Position numbers and translations under genes: made by a program
Shown: piece after piece, positions 1-9,100 of the stretch
How positions within the stretch are numbered: the stretch's first letter is position 1
Layout: each line of letters opens with the position of its first letter
Source of the DNA: Mesorhizobium qingshengii
Lineage (GTDB): Bacteria; Pseudomonadota; Alphaproteobacteria; Rhizobiales; Rhizobiaceae
Direction: 5' to 3'
Assembly: GCF_900103325.1 (NCBI RefSeq)
Contig: NZ_FMXM01000026.1
Location: 28,690-92,689, forward strand
Length of the DNA stretch: 64,000 nt
Notes under the pieces: generated by a model
What the model was told of the DNA's origin: nothing
The model's input: only the letters and a program-made list of their open reading frames with translations
Databases searched by the model: none

Positions 1-156
1 CGCGACCATCCTCCCGGAGTGTTTCGCATGCATGTCGCCAGTCGCGCCCAGGCGTTTCAGTTCGGTCTCGATCTGGTTTCAGGTTGCATTATCGTTCACC
101 GCCAGGGCTGGGCCTCACGTCACCGAACCCTTCCGGCTCGCCATCCGCCAGCCGCC

Positions 157-306
157 TCAATGCCGCTTGAAATACTGCACCTCTCGCTCGTGCTTCTCGG
201 CCGCCTCGCGGGTCTCGAACGTGCCGAGGTTGCGCCGCTTGCCGGTCTTTTCGTCCTTCTTGCGCGAATAGAGGCGGTATTTCCCGTCCTTGAGTTTCCT
301 GATCAT
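157..306 (-). CDS. small basic conserved hypothetical protein (49 aa)
   Basis: A 49-residue, Lys/Arg-rich protein. Its N-terminus (MIRKLKDGKYRLYSRKKD) resembles short rhizobial proteins that read like the N-terminal arm of a phage-type integrase (KDGKYRLYSRKKxxxTGKRRNLGTFxTxExA), but no catalytic domain follows. It is preceded by a good ribosome site (AGGAG) and lies just downstream, on the same strand, of the DUF2934 gene. The function is unknown. The call rests on the RBS and the coherent composition. Confidence 0.7.
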   Translation of the reverse strand: MIRKLKDGKYRLYSRKKDEKTGKRRNLGTFETREAAEKHEREVQYFKRH

Positions 307-326
307 CTCGCTCTCCCAGCTCCTGG

Positions 327-644
327 CTAAGACCGCCGCTTGCCCTTGAGGTTGCGGGCGGCCTGCTCAGTCGCGGCGCGGTCGCTGCCCAGCCTGTCGA
401 GCAGTTCCTGCGCCTCGTCGCCGGATATGCCGGTGCGCACCGCCAGTTCCTCGACGGTGAGCACGTCGGAGCTGGCGATCTCGCGGGTTTGCGGCAGCGC
501 ATCGTCGGCCGTCAGCGGCAGCGCCGCCTCCCTGTCGATCTCGGCCGCGGCCTGGTACCAGTGCCGTTCCGGATCGCCACCGCCGTCGCGTTCCCACAGT
601 TCGTATGCGCGCTTCTGGATCTTCTCGTGCCGGTCGTCGCCCAT
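327..644 (-). CDS. DUF2934 domain protein
   Basis: A cytoplasmic protein of about 105 aa. Residues 5-40 carry the DUF2934 pattern (HEKIQKRAYELWE, then a Gly/Asp-rich turn and an HWYQAAAEID segment). The C-terminal half (LTVEELAVRTGISGDEA) resembles a short helical DUF3606-like module. The longest ORF starts at 650, but AGGAGGA abuts that ATG directly. The ATG at 644 has proper spacing and is preferred. The role is unknown; such proteins are common and multi-copy in rhizobia. A second, broken copy of the 3' end lies at 2085-2144. Confidence 0.8.
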   Translation of the reverse strand: MGDDRHEKIQKRAYELWERDGGGDPERHWYQAAAEIDREAALPLTADDALPQTREIASSDVLTVEELAVRTGISGDEAQELLDRLGSDRAATEQAARNLKGKRRS

Positions 645-836
645 GGTCATTCCTCCTTTGCGTCAGGGAAGAACGCCGCACCAATCCGAACGATCCAAAA
701 CATTTGCGTGATCGTTGGGTTGGTCGGGCCTACGTCTTGCGGTCCGCTCAAACCGGCGGCCTCCGATGGCCGCGAGATGATCCAGGCGGCGGGCTCGCCG
801 CCGCCTGGATGCCGGCCGTGGCGGCCGGCTTTGTCG

Positions 837-1082
837 TCAGCGTCCCCAGATGCCCTGGCCATAACCCGGCGCAGGCATGTCGGAGTGTGAATTTTCACCC
901 GCCGCGCTGTTGGTGATGCTCTTTGTGACGCCCAGGTCGACCGCGCCGCCGGACACCATCGAATGGGTGGTCGGATAGCCGCCGGCGGCAGGGATATAGT
1001 CCGAGCCAAAGCGGTCGCTGCCGGCAAAAGCCATGCCGGAGGCAACCAAAAGCGTGGCAAGGCTAAGAACGATCTTCTTCAT
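837..1082 (-). CDS. DUF680 family exported protein, copy 1
   Basis: 81 aa with a signal peptide (residues 1-20, MKKIVLSLATLLVASGMAFA). A mature GSDRFGSDY start, a Thr/Ser-rich middle and a C-terminal GQGIWGR follow. This is the pattern of DUF680, a family known almost only from Mesorhizobium: a GSDHxGS start and an xxIWGR or SLWGR end. Two paralogues lie at 5357 and 5615 on the same strand. GGAG lies 8 bases upstream of the start. Periplasmic or surface location is inferred from the signal peptide; the function is unknown. Confidence 0.85.
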   Translation of the reverse strand: MKKIVLSLATLLVASGMAFAGSDRFGSDYIPAAGGYPTTHSMVSGGAVDLGVTKSITNSAAGENSHSDMPAPGYGQGIWGR

Positions 1083-1546
1083 TTCAAGTCTCCATCATCT
1101 TTGAAAGTTGACATTTGGCCTCGACGCGCCGCCCGCACCGCGTTCATGAGGCCGTCTCTTCATGCTCTTGGGGCGAAACCGACCAACCGCCATCCCCACA
1201 GGATTTGCGGCGGCAGGCCGTTCAGCGCACGGTCGTCTTGGTCCGGTCGTGCGCTGTCGGCCGCTTCATAGGGACGTGGTGTTTGCGCGGACGTGGTAGC
1301 CGGCGTGGTAAGAAGCACCGCAAGTGTGGGATTTTGCGTGGAATGCGGCCGGGACGCGCGGTGCGCCCGAGCCGCGAGAGAAGGCGAATGCCTCGTCACA
1401 GCCATCTCGTCCTGTTGCGCGCGAGCAACAGGCTCCGGATTTCGGAGAACCGCACAGGATCCGGATTTACCTCCCGTTGACAGGCAAAGCGTCCCCATGC
1501 GGCATTGCGTTAAGGGTTTGCTAGCAATTGCCAGTGGGAGGGGTAA
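1083..1546. other. 464-bp intergenic stretch without a supportable gene
   Basis: This lies between the divergent DUF680 and porin-like genes. Open frames here lack ribosome sites and have shadow-like composition. Both promoters should be here, but I cannot pick boxes with confidence. Confidence 0.4.
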
Positions 1547-2044
1547 GTGGTCGGGATCAATCGTTACATGTTGCTTGCGGTTCTGTCGGGAACGGTTGGC
1601 GCCGTTACGCCTGGCTTTGCTCAGCCGGTCGAGTACGTGAGAGTCTGTTCGATCTACGGCGCGCAATACTACTACAGCCCGGGTACGGACACTTGCATAA
1701 ACGCCAACACTGGTGTGACCAAGAGGCAAACCGAGAACGGCACGGTAACGTCCAAGACCGCGCTGGCACAGAGCGTCGAAGACATCGACAACCGTGTCGC
1801 TCGCGCCTTCGAAAACTCCTCGATCGCCGCGGCGTTGACCAGCCCTGACCTGGTCGCCGGCGAGCATTTTGGCGTGCGCGTCAACTGGGGTAACGCCGGC
1901 ATGTCCAATGCGATGGGCTTGACGGGGGCGGCGGTTCTTGGCGAGGGCCTTTTTGCGGGCGGCGGCCGGCTGACAGGAACGGCTGGCGTCGCATTCGCCG
2001 GTCACAGCGTTGGCGGAAATGCAGGCTTGCAGCTTACCTGGTAG
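1547..2044 (+). CDS. small porin-like / YadA-anchor-like outer membrane protein
   Basis: 165 aa from a GTG start preceded by GGGAGGGG. A signal peptide (about residues 1-25, ending in GFAQ) is followed by YVRVCSIYGAQYYYSPGTDTC. This matches the N-terminus of alphaproteobacterial Porin_2 proteins, which read VRVCDAYGxGYFYIPGTETC. The rest is much too short for a porin barrel (these porins are 350-400 aa). After a polar stretch it ends in a Gly-rich segment with a terminal aromatic residue (GGNAGLQLTW), like a short outer-membrane anchor strand set. It could be a trimeric-anchor type protein or a porin relic kept as a short gene. Confidence 0.65.
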   Translation: MVGINRYMLLAVLSGTVGAVTPGFAQPVEYVRVCSIYGAQYYYSPGTDTCINANTGVTKRQTENGTVTSKTALAQSVEDIDNRVARAFENSSIAAALTSPDLVAGEHFGVRVNWGNAGMSNAMGLTGAAVLGEGLFAGGGRLTGTAGVAFAGHSVGGNAGLQLTW

Positions 2045-2084
2045 TTGATTTTTCTGGTTCCCGCTCAAGGGCTCCAGTCATCAC

Positions 2085-2144
2085 TCACACCGCCGCGCGG
2101 TCTCCGCCCAGCCAGTCGAGCAGTTCCTGTGCCTCGTCGCCCGC
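2085..2144 (-). pseudogene. 3' fragment of a DUF2934-type gene
   Basis: On the minus strand this encodes GDEAQELLDWLGGDRAA followed by a stop. It is nearly identical in DNA and protein to the segment GDEAQELLDRLGSDRAA of the intact gene at 327-644. No start or upstream domain is present, so this looks like a decayed duplicate. The evidence is a stretch of about 36 bases with few mismatches. Confidence 0.5.
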
Positions 2145-2212
2145 CTGCGGCCAACCTGCCAGCGAAATGCTGCCCGCCGCCCGCACCGGCGATGGCAAGC
2201 AGCAGGCGGCGC

Positions 2213-2827
2213 CTACTCGCACTGGCGCCTGGGCCCGCCGGTGTAGGGCTGGTAGCTGTTGTCTTCAGGTCGGTAAGAGCGGTAGCGGCTGAAGCAGGAT
2301 TCGACGTGGTCGGCGGAAACCTCCGCCGTGGCGATCAGAGGGGCGGCGCCCCCCTCGACATAGCCGGCTTCGGTGGACGGCCGAGCGGCCTGGCCGACGG
2401 CGCCGGCGTCGAGATAGGGCGAGATGCAGGGGCGCGGCTCCCCGCTATAGGACATGTAGCTGTTGTCGTCCGGATTGTAGGAGCGGTAGCGGCTCGCGCA
2501 CCAGCTGACATGGGAAGCCGGCAGCCCGGCCTGCTCCTCGCCCGCCGCGGGCGTCACCGCGCCTATCACGGTTGGGTCGGGCGGCACCGCCTGCGCCCTG
2601 GCAGCGGCATCAGGCGCCGCGGGGGGCGCGGCGGCCACTCGCTCCAGGCCCTGCGCTGCCTTGTCCACTGGCTGCGCACCCTTGGTCCACAGCTCGGCGA
2701 CGCTGTCGGCGGGCCTTGCCTGATGCGAGGGCTTGGCGACCAGCAGCCAGGCAGCGAAGGCCAGCCCGCTGGCGAACACCGCGAGGGTCAGCGCGAAGCC
2801 GCTGACCAGTGCCAAAATCGCTTTCAT
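2213..2827 (-). CDS. BA14K-type repeat protein with N-terminal membrane anchor
   Basis: About 204 aa. An N-terminal hydrophobic segment (residues 5-28) is a signal or anchor, followed by an Ala/Pro-rich linker. Two copies of the BA14K-like motif follow, at about residues 105-135 and 175-204: H-x-W/S-C-x-S-RYRSY-x-P-x-DNSY-x-Y-x-G-x-PR-x-C. Family members are small exported lectin-like proteins first noted as a Brucella immunogen; here two modules are fused. I chose the ATG at 2827 (AAGGAG upstream) rather than the ATG at 2872. Location is probably the periplasm or envelope. Confidence 0.8.
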   Translation of the reverse strand: MKAILALVSGFALTLAVFASGLAFAAWLLVAKPSHQARPADSVAELWTKGAQPVDKAAQGLERVAAAPPAAPDAAARAQAVPPDPTVIGAVTPAAGEEQAGLPASHVSWCASRYRSYNPDDNSYMSYSGEPRPCISPYLDAGAVGQAARPSTEAGYVEGGAAPLIATAEVSADHVESCFSRYRSYRPEDNSYQPYTGGPRRQCE

Positions 2828-2955
2828 CCCACACTCCTTGAGCCTCAGCCAATAGAATGCGGGGCATCGCAACTGGTTCCGGCAAGCGAGCGTGTGGCGA
2901 GGATGGCGCCTGCTCGCTCGGCACGGCGATGCGCCAGGCCGCGAGGCTCAGCCCC

Positions 2956-3480
2956 TCAAACCGGCAGCCTCACGTCCCCCAGGGACATCCGGTTCTCCGC
3001 CGCCAGCAGCGCCGCCACCATCTCCTTGTCGCGCCGCCGCTGCCGCAGGATGCCAGCGACCAGCCTGTCGAGCGAGAACTTGCCGGCGCCGGCGATCGCC
3101 AGCACGAACATGCCACCGGCGATGGCCAGGTCCTTTTCGAAATGCAGCAGTTCGTTCTGGCTGGCGAAGTTGGTGTGGAACAGCGTGGCCGTTGCCAGAC
3201 AAAACAAGCCAAGCCCAATGGCGCCGAGCCGCGTCAGCAGGCCTGTGGCGACGCAGAGCCCTGCCCCCAGTTGCAGCGCGATTGTGGCGACAAACAGCGG
3301 CAGGCCGACGCCTAAAGCGGCCATCGCCTTGGCGGCGCCGTCGAAATGAGTGGCCAGCGTCACGCCCTCATGCAGGAAGATAAGGGAAAGCAGCAGCCGG
3401 CCGCCCAGCAGGGTCACGTCGCTAACGTGGTGCCTGCTGGCGAGGAGGTGCAGCTTCGCGGCGAATTCGGTCAGTGTCAT
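2956..3480 (-). CDS. DoxX family membrane protein
   Basis: 174 aa with about four transmembrane helices. A helix beginning GGRLLLSLIFLHEGVTL is followed by LFVATIALQLGAGLCVATG, LGLFCLATATLFHT and LAIAGGMFVLAIAGAGKFSLD. The spacing and the terminal AGAGxxSLD motif fit DoxX/TQO-small-subunit-like proteins. In rhizobia these are mostly uncharacterised inner-membrane proteins. A GGAG ribosome site precedes the ATG. It is transcribed alone. Substrate or partner is unknown. Confidence 0.85.
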   Translation of the reverse strand: MTLTEFAAKLHLLASRHHVSDVTLLGGRLLLSLIFLHEGVTLATHFDGAAKAMAALGVGLPLFVATIALQLGAGLCVATGLLTRLGAIGLGLFCLATATLFHTNFASQNELLHFEKDLAIAGGMFVLAIAGAGKFSLDRLVAGILRQRRRDKEMVAALLAAENRMSLGDVRLPV

Positions 3481-3587
3481 GGTCAGGCTCCAATTCTGCT
3501 AACAGGCAGGCGCCGCGCCCGGCCGGACGCACGCAATGGCGCTGCAACGTCCGATCCTCGAAAGGGTGGAGCCGGCGGAGGGAGAGA

Positions 3588-3740
3588 CGCCGGCTCCGGT
3601 TTTTGGGCGCCAGCCACGGGCGCCCAAAAATACGGTGCGTTGGGTCCGGGCTTGGCGCCAAGGCCCCAACTCCGTCTCGGGGCGAGCCACGGGTCTCGCC
3701 CGTCCTTCGGACCCCCCACGTCCGTGGGGGGAGAGGAGAC
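3588..3740. repeat. intergenic palindromes
   Basis: Two strong palindromes lie between same-strand genes. At 3600-3630 there is a perfect 12-bp inverted repeat (TTTTTGGGCGCC and its complement). At 3712-3731 a 9-bp perfect stem CCCCCCACG has a 2-base loop. Neither is followed by a T-run outside the stem, so they look like rhizobial intergenic mosaic elements rather than plain terminators. Confidence 0.6.
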
Positions 3741-3744
3741 GGCC

Positions 3745-4224
3745 TTACTTCGTCACTTTGGTGTCGATGGCCTTTTGCAGGTCCGAAAGCTCCTCGCAGC
3801 CTGCCGGGCAGAGTTTTTCGAGCGACGCGAGCTGCTCCTTGGCCTTGGGCATGTCGCCGGTTTCGACATAGAGCTCGCCCAGATATTCGCGGGCGGCCTT
3901 GTGGTCGGGCTTCAGCTCCAGCGCCTTGGTGTAGTAGGTGAGCGCCGTCTTGTAATCGCCGGTCTTGCGCAGCGTGAAGCCGAGCAGATTGTAGACGTCG
4001 GGCTGCTGCGTGTCCTGCGCCAGGTCGCGCAGCTCGGCCAGCGCGCCCTGGTAGTCCTTGGCCTCGATCTTGGCCTTGACGGCGGTGAGATCGGGCGCGT
4101 CGCCGCCCTCGATGTTGTCGACCGCATAGGCCGGCATGACGGCAGCGACGGGAACCACGGTCAGCACGGCAACGGCGCCGAGCAGGCCGAACAAGGCATT
4201 TCTGCCAAAAAGGGAAGGTTTCAT
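3745..4224 (-). CDS. exported TPR protein
   Basis: 159 aa. A signal peptide (residues 1-33, ending MPAYA) precedes about three TPR-like helix pairs: DYQGALAELRDLAQ, PDVYNLLGFTLRKTGDYKTA and DHKAAREYLGELYVETGD. A conserved Cys pair lies near the C-terminus (LCPAGCEEL). The longer ORF start at 4359 reads through the upstream gene; the ATG at 4224 begins the signal peptide. The start lies 31 bp after the metallo-beta-lactamase gene stop, so the two probably form an operon. It may be a periplasmic scaffold partner of that enzyme (inference). Confidence 0.8.
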   Translation of the reverse strand: MKPSLFGRNALFGLLGAVAVLTVVPVAAVMPAYAVDNIEGGDAPDLTAVKAKIEAKDYQGALAELRDLAQDTQQPDVYNLLGFTLRKTGDYKTALTYYTKALELKPDHKAAREYLGELYVETGDMPKAKEQLASLEKLCPAGCEELSDLQKAIDTKVTK

Positions 4225-4255
4225 TGTCTTTCTCGCTTGGGTTGGGAGCTCACGC

Positions 4256-5227
4256 TCATATTTGAACCGGAGTGAAGCCGTATGCCTTGCCGTCCTTGAC
4301 GAAGGTGCCGGTGCCCGGGAACGGGAAGTGCGAACCGGAAATCCGGATGTTGTCGGCAATCACCCGGTCGATGATCTTGTGGCGCGTGGTGATCGCCGTC
4401 GGCCCATCCTGGTCGTAGGCGCCCTGCCACTCCGGATGCGGCGCCAGAAGTGCGGGCACATACATGGTGTCGGCCGAGATCATGATCTGCTCCTTGCCGG
4501 AGTTGGCGAGATACACCGAGTGGCCGGGCGTGTGGCCGGGGGCGGCGATGATCTGGATGCCGGGCGCCACCTCGGCGCCGTCCTCGACCAGCTTCCAGTT
4601 CTTCCATTTCGGGAAGTTCTCGGCGATGCGCTTGCCCGCCGGCTTGCGCCCCTCGGGCAGCTTGGCCAGCCGGCCGGGATCGGTCCACCAATTGTATTCG
4701 GTGGCGTTGACGATCAGCTCGGCATTCGGGAACACCGGCGCGTTGGTGCCCTTCTCCATCAGGCCCCAGACATGGTCGGGATGGAAGTGCGAGATCATGA
4801 TGGTGTCGATCGCCTTGTAGTCGATGCCGGCGGCGGCCATGTTGGCCGGCAGATGCGTGGCGTTGGTCTGCCACTGGCCGACGCCCGAGCCGGCATCCAT
4901 CATGATCAGCTTGCCGTTCATCTTGAGCACGACGACGGTGAGCGGGATGGGCATGAAGTCGGTGGTCAGCCCCGCCTTGGCAAGCGCCGCCTTGGTGTCG
5001 TCGACCGAGGCATTCTTGATGAAGGCCGGGTCGTGGGGCTTCTTCCAGATGCCGTCATAGATGGCGGTGATCTCGATATCGCCGACCTTGTATTTGTAGA
5101 ATCCGACGGTGGGCTCCAGCGGGGTTTCGGCGAAGGCCGGACGGGTGAATTCCAGCTTCCCGGCAAGGCCGAAGGCGGCAGCGGCGGCGGCGGATTGAAG
5201 CACTGTGCGGCGTGTCATGCTGAACAT
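4256..5227 (-). CDS. Tat-exported metallo-beta-lactamase fold hydrolase
   Basis: 323 aa. A twin-arginine signal (TRRTVLQSAAAAAAFGLAG) is followed by an MBL-fold domain. Metal ligands are visible: SHFHPDHVWG at about residues 145-154 (HxHxDH), APGHTPGHS near 228, and a C-terminal GSHFPFPG near 299. It resembles the lactonase/alkylsulfatase-like periplasmic MBL proteins of rhizobia; the substrate cannot be told. It has a GAGGAG ribosome site and is the first gene of an operon with the TPR protein. Periplasmic location follows from the Tat signal. Confidence 0.85.
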   Translation of the reverse strand: MFSMTRRTVLQSAAAAAAFGLAGKLEFTRPAFAETPLEPTVGFYKYKVGDIEITAIYDGIWKKPHDPAFIKNASVDDTKAALAKAGLTTDFMPIPLTVVVLKMNGKLIMMDAGSGVGQWQTNATHLPANMAAAGIDYKAIDTIMISHFHPDHVWGLMEKGTNAPVFPNAELIVNATEYNWWTDPGRLAKLPEGRKPAGKRIAENFPKWKNWKLVEDGAEVAPGIQIIAAPGHTPGHSVYLANSGKEQIMISADTMYVPALLAPHPEWQGAYDQDGPTAITTRHKIIDRVIADNIRISGSHFPFPGTGTFVKDGKAYGFTPVQI

Positions 5228-5356
5228 GGGTTTTCTCCTCTGTTGAGTGGTGGCTAAAGTCGCGAAGGAAATGACGGAGGGCCAAGCCCCTGGCCCTCCG
5301 TCGCTGATTGCGGATTGGGGCGAGCACGGTCGGGATCCGGCGCCGACCCCATGAAC

Positions 5357-5572
5357 TCAGTTGCCCCAGATGCCCTGGCCGGGTTCCTGCGCATCAGATT
5401 TCGTCGTCGCCTGCATGCCGTGGCGGACCATGTCCGACTTGCGGATCGACGCGGTCGTGGTGGTGTCGACGGCCGTCTGGCTGGCGGCCTGCGAACCAAA
5501 ATGGTCGCTGCCGGCAAAGGCGCTGGTGGTGGCGATCAGGATGGCGGCGGCGATGAGAGCGATGTTTTTCAT
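5357..5572 (-). CDS. DUF680 family exported protein, copy 2
   Basis: 71 aa. A signal peptide (MKNIALIAAAILIATTSAFA) is followed by the DUF680 signature GSDHFGSQ, a Thr-rich centre and the ending GQGIWGN. It is closely related to its neighbour at 5615 and to the copy at 837. AGGAA lies 8 bases before the ATG. The function is unknown. Confidence 0.85.
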   Translation of the reverse strand: MKNIALIAAAILIATTSAFAGSDHFGSQAASQTAVDTTTTASIRKSDMVRHGMQATTKSDAQEPGQGIWGN

Positions 5573-5614
5573 GTCGATGGTTCCTGTTTCTTGAGAAATC
5601 GCTTGAAGGCGCGC

Positions 5615-5851
5615 TCAGCGGCCCCAGAGGCTGTCGTTGTTGTGCCGGGTGATGATGTCCTGGACCGACCCCTGGCTCGGGCCGGTCGTCACCTTGGTGT
5701 CGACGTTCTGGCGCGTGGGGATCGAGGCCGTGGCATTGGTGTCGACGGAAGCGACCGGCTGGTTGGCATTGTTGGCGCCGTGGTCGCTGGCGGTGAAGGC
5801 AGAGCTTGCGGCAAGCAACATCGCAGCCGCGCTGAGTGCGAGCTTGTTCAT
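5615..5851 (-). CDS. DUF680 family exported protein, copy 3
   Basis: 78 aa. A signal peptide (about residues 1-20, ending SSAFT) is followed by ASDHGANNANQPVASVDTN and a C-terminal NNDSLWGR. AAGGA lies upstream of the ATG at 5851; the longer frame starting at 6073 has no signal peptide and crosses a repeat. It is adjacent to copy 2 (42-bp gap), so a tandem duplication is likely. Confidence 0.85.
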   Translation of the reverse strand: MNKLALSAAAMLLAASSAFTASDHGANNANQPVASVDTNATASIPTRQNVDTKVTTGPSQGSVQDIITRHNNDSLWGR

Positions 5852-6185
5852 TCCATAGGTCCTTGTTTCGTTTCTTCGGGTCGCGGGCCGGGAGATTGGC
5901 CCCGCTGACAACAAGACCCGGCAGGGCCGCGCTTTATTCCCGGGAGGTGTGAGATTTTTTTGGAAGGGCAGAAACTGGCGGCAACGGCCATCCAGATGAA
6001 CGCCGAGACACAATCCAGAAACAATATTCAACAGTTCGGAAAAACTGGCGAAAAGATCGGATGGCATACCCATCCCTCAACGGCTGGAAAAATGGAAGCG
6101 GCGGCGCAGCCGACAATGCCTGCCGTCGTGGCGGCATGATTGGGATGTTCCTGGCGCTGCTCGGCCAGGACGAGAAAGTTTGGAA
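5852..6185. other. 334-bp divergent intergenic region
   Basis: This separates the DUF680 pair (minus) from the Pls-type synthetase (plus). It holds the 64-bp conserved element described at 6005-6068. No further gene is supportable. Confidence 0.5.
6005..6068 (+). repeat. 64-bp conserved intergenic element, copy 1
   Basis: It matches 29702-29765 at about 55 of 64 positions, in the same orientation. The shared core AACTGGCGAAAA is preceded by a degenerate TTCCGGA...TCCGGAA inverted repeat. It lies about 117 bp upstream of the Pls-type gene start. Confidence 0.65.
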
Positions 6186-9100
6186 ATGGATCACGGTGTC
6201 GATATCGCCGAACTGGACAGGGACACGGCAAGACCGGGCGGCCAGCCCGCAGCCGGCCTCGGAAGCATCGAAGCGCTCGTAAGGATTGCCTCCGATCCCA
6301 GGTTGATCGCGCGTAGCCAGGTCCTGGCGGGCGCCGACTTCGCCAGGGCAGGTCAGCCCGACGAGCGGCTCGACAAGGTCTTCGAGCAGATCGCCGAGAC
6401 ATTCGCCGCCTTGCCGGCGGTGATCTCCGACGGACGTGTCTGGACGTATCGGGAGCTGGACAGCCGTGCCAACCAGTTCGCCCGTGTGCTGATCAAGCGC
6501 GGCGTGCGGCCGGGCCACCGCGTCGGGCTCATTCTCGACCGGTCCGCGGAGACCTATGTTGCGTTGCTCGCGGTGATGAAGGCAGGCGCGGCCTTCGTGC
6601 CGCTGGCCACCGCGTTTCCGCAAGAGCGCATGGCGCTCATCATCGAAGACGCCAGCGTGAGCCTGATCGTCACCATCGCCGCCTATGCGTCGCGCGCCGA
6701 TCAACTGCCCGTTCCCCACCTGTTGATCGACAGCGCCGTCGCCGAGATCTCCAAACAGCCCAGCGCGCCGCTGAAGCCGCACAAGGCGCCGGCTCAAGCC
6801 GACGACACCTGCTACATCCTCTACACTTCCGGCACCACCGGCAGGCCGAAGGGCGTGGTCATCAAGCACCAGAGCTTCGTCAACTTCATCCGGGTCGCCG
6901 CCGCGTCCTACGGCTACCGGCCGGGCGATCGCGTCTACCAGGGCATGACCATCGCCTTCGACTTTTCCTCCGAGGAGATCTGGGTGCCGTTTGTCGCCGG
7001 CGCGACGGTGGTGCCGGCGCCGGGCCAGATGCCTCTCGTCGGCGAGGAGCTCGCCGATTTCCTGCGCCATCATGAAATCACCTGCATGGCCTGCAGCCCG
7101 ACCCTTTTGTCGTCGATGACATCAGACGTGCCCAGCCTGCGCACGCTCCTGGTGGGCGGCGAAGCCTGCCCGCACAATCTGGTGGTGCGCTGGTCGACGC
7201 CGGGGCGGCGGATCCTCAACACCTATGGCCCCACCGAGGCGACCGTCACGGCAACGATGGGCGCGCTGACGCCGGACAAGCCCGTCACCATCGGCGCACC
7301 GCTGCCCACCTACTCCATCGTCATTCTCGACCCCGAAGTGCCCGCGCTTGCCCAGCCCGGCGAATTGGGAGAGATCGGTATCGCCGGCATCGGGCTCGCG
7401 GTCGGCTATCTCAACAGGGCCGACCTCACCGAACAGAAATTCATCGCCGATTTCCTCGGCCTGCCGAACAATCCGTCGAAGCGCATCTACCGCACGGGCG
7501 ACCTTGGCCGCATCAACGACGATGGCGAGATCGAGTATGCCGGGCGCATCGACACACAGGTGAAGATCCGCGGCTATCGCATCGAACTCGGCGAGATCGA
7601 GGCGGTGCTGCTGGACCAACCCGACATCGCGCAGGCCGCCGTCACCACCTGGGAGATCGAGCCCGGCCGCGTCGAACTCGTTGCCTACTACGCACCCAGG
7701 ACCGGGGCGCCGTCGATCTCCCGCGCCGATCTCGCCGAGACGATGAAGCGACGTCTGCCGGATTACATGGTGCCCTCCTATCTGGAGGAACTGCCGGCGA
7801 TTCCGATGACGGTCTCCAACAAGGTCGACCTTCGCCAGCTTCCCAAGCCGACCAGCGTCCGGCTTTCCGCCGACCGGGAGATGGTTGCGCCCGGCAACGA
7901 CGACGAGCGCTTCCTGGCCGAAGCGCTGGCCGCGGTGCTGAAATTCGACGAGGTGTCGGTCGAGGACAATTTCTTCGACGATCTCGGCGCCAACTCCCTG
8001 CTGATGGCGCATTTCTGCGCGCGCGTACGCACCCGGAAGGAATGGGCGACGACGTCCATGCGCGACATCTATCTCTATCCGACCGTGGCTAGCCTGGCCA
8101 AGCACCTGCGCGTGCCGGAGGAGATGACGACGGCCACCAACGAGCCTGTTCTCACGCGCCAGGCCTCGAATTTCGCTTACTGGACCTGCGGCGCGGCGCA
8201 ACTCCTGTTCTACGGGCTCTACAGCTACGTGGCGCTGTGGGCGATCAATGACGGCCTCAACTGGATGTATGACGCGCTCGACGAACCGCTGCAGCTCTAT
8301 ATCAGGTGCGTGGCGCTCTCGGCCGCCGTTTTCTTCGGCATGTCGGGCTTCGCCGTCATCGCGAAATGGGCACTCGTCGGCCGCTGGAAGGCGGAAGCGT
8401 TTCCCATCTGGGGTGTGCGCTACTACCGCTTCTGGGTCGTCAAGACATTGATCCGCACCGCACCCGTCGTCCTCTTCCGCGGCAGCCCGCTCTACAGCTT
8501 CTATCTGCAGCTGCTGGGAACCAGGATCGGGAAAAACGCCGTCATCGAATCCAAATCCGTACCCGTCTGCACGGATCTGATTTCAATTGGCGCCAACACG
8601 ATCCTGCGCAAGGAATCCATGATCCTCGGCTATCGGGCCCAGTCCGGCTATATCCATACCGGGCCGCTGGCCATCGGTCGCGATGCCTTTGTCGGCGTCG
8701 GCTGCACGCTCGATATCGACACGCGGATCGGCGACGGCGGCCAGCTCGGCCATGCGTCCTCGCTGCAGCGCGGGCAAAGCATCCCGGACGGCGAACACTG
8801 GCATGGATCGCCGGCGGTGCCGACCACGGCTGACTATTGCAAGGTGCGCAATGAGAACCCGTCCAACATCCGGCGCTTCCTCTTCGAAGCGGTCCAGCTG
8901 ATTGGATTGTTTGCCGTTGTCACCCCGCTGCCGCTCCTGTTCCACAGCTATTGGGAGAACGTCGGCGACGACTATCAGGAGACCATCGGCGTTGTCGCGA
9001 TCGGCACCACGGTCACGCTTTTCGGCTATATCGCCGTGGCCTTTCTGGCGGCGACGCTGCTGCCCCGCCTGATAAGCCTGGTGCTGAAACCAGGCCGCAC

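Noticed and set aside
157..306. Truncated phage integrase
   Set aside because: Only an arm-like pattern is present, no catalytic residues, and the small gene seems complete with its own ribosome site.
1160..2068. 302-aa minus-strand ORF opposite the porin-like gene
   Set aside because: No ribosome site, shadow-like Arg/Ala composition, and the opposite strand has a signal peptide and recognisable porin head.
3600..3630. Perfect 12-bp palindrome as a rho-independent terminator
   Set aside because: The T and A runs are part of the stem and no T-run follows on either strand.
5615..6073. Longer N-terminus for DUF680 copy 3, sharing an ASFSxLLN-type peptide with the 29441-29881 frame
   Set aside because: The shared peptide arises from the 64-bp DNA repeat read on the minus strand; signal peptide and ribosome site place the start at 5851.
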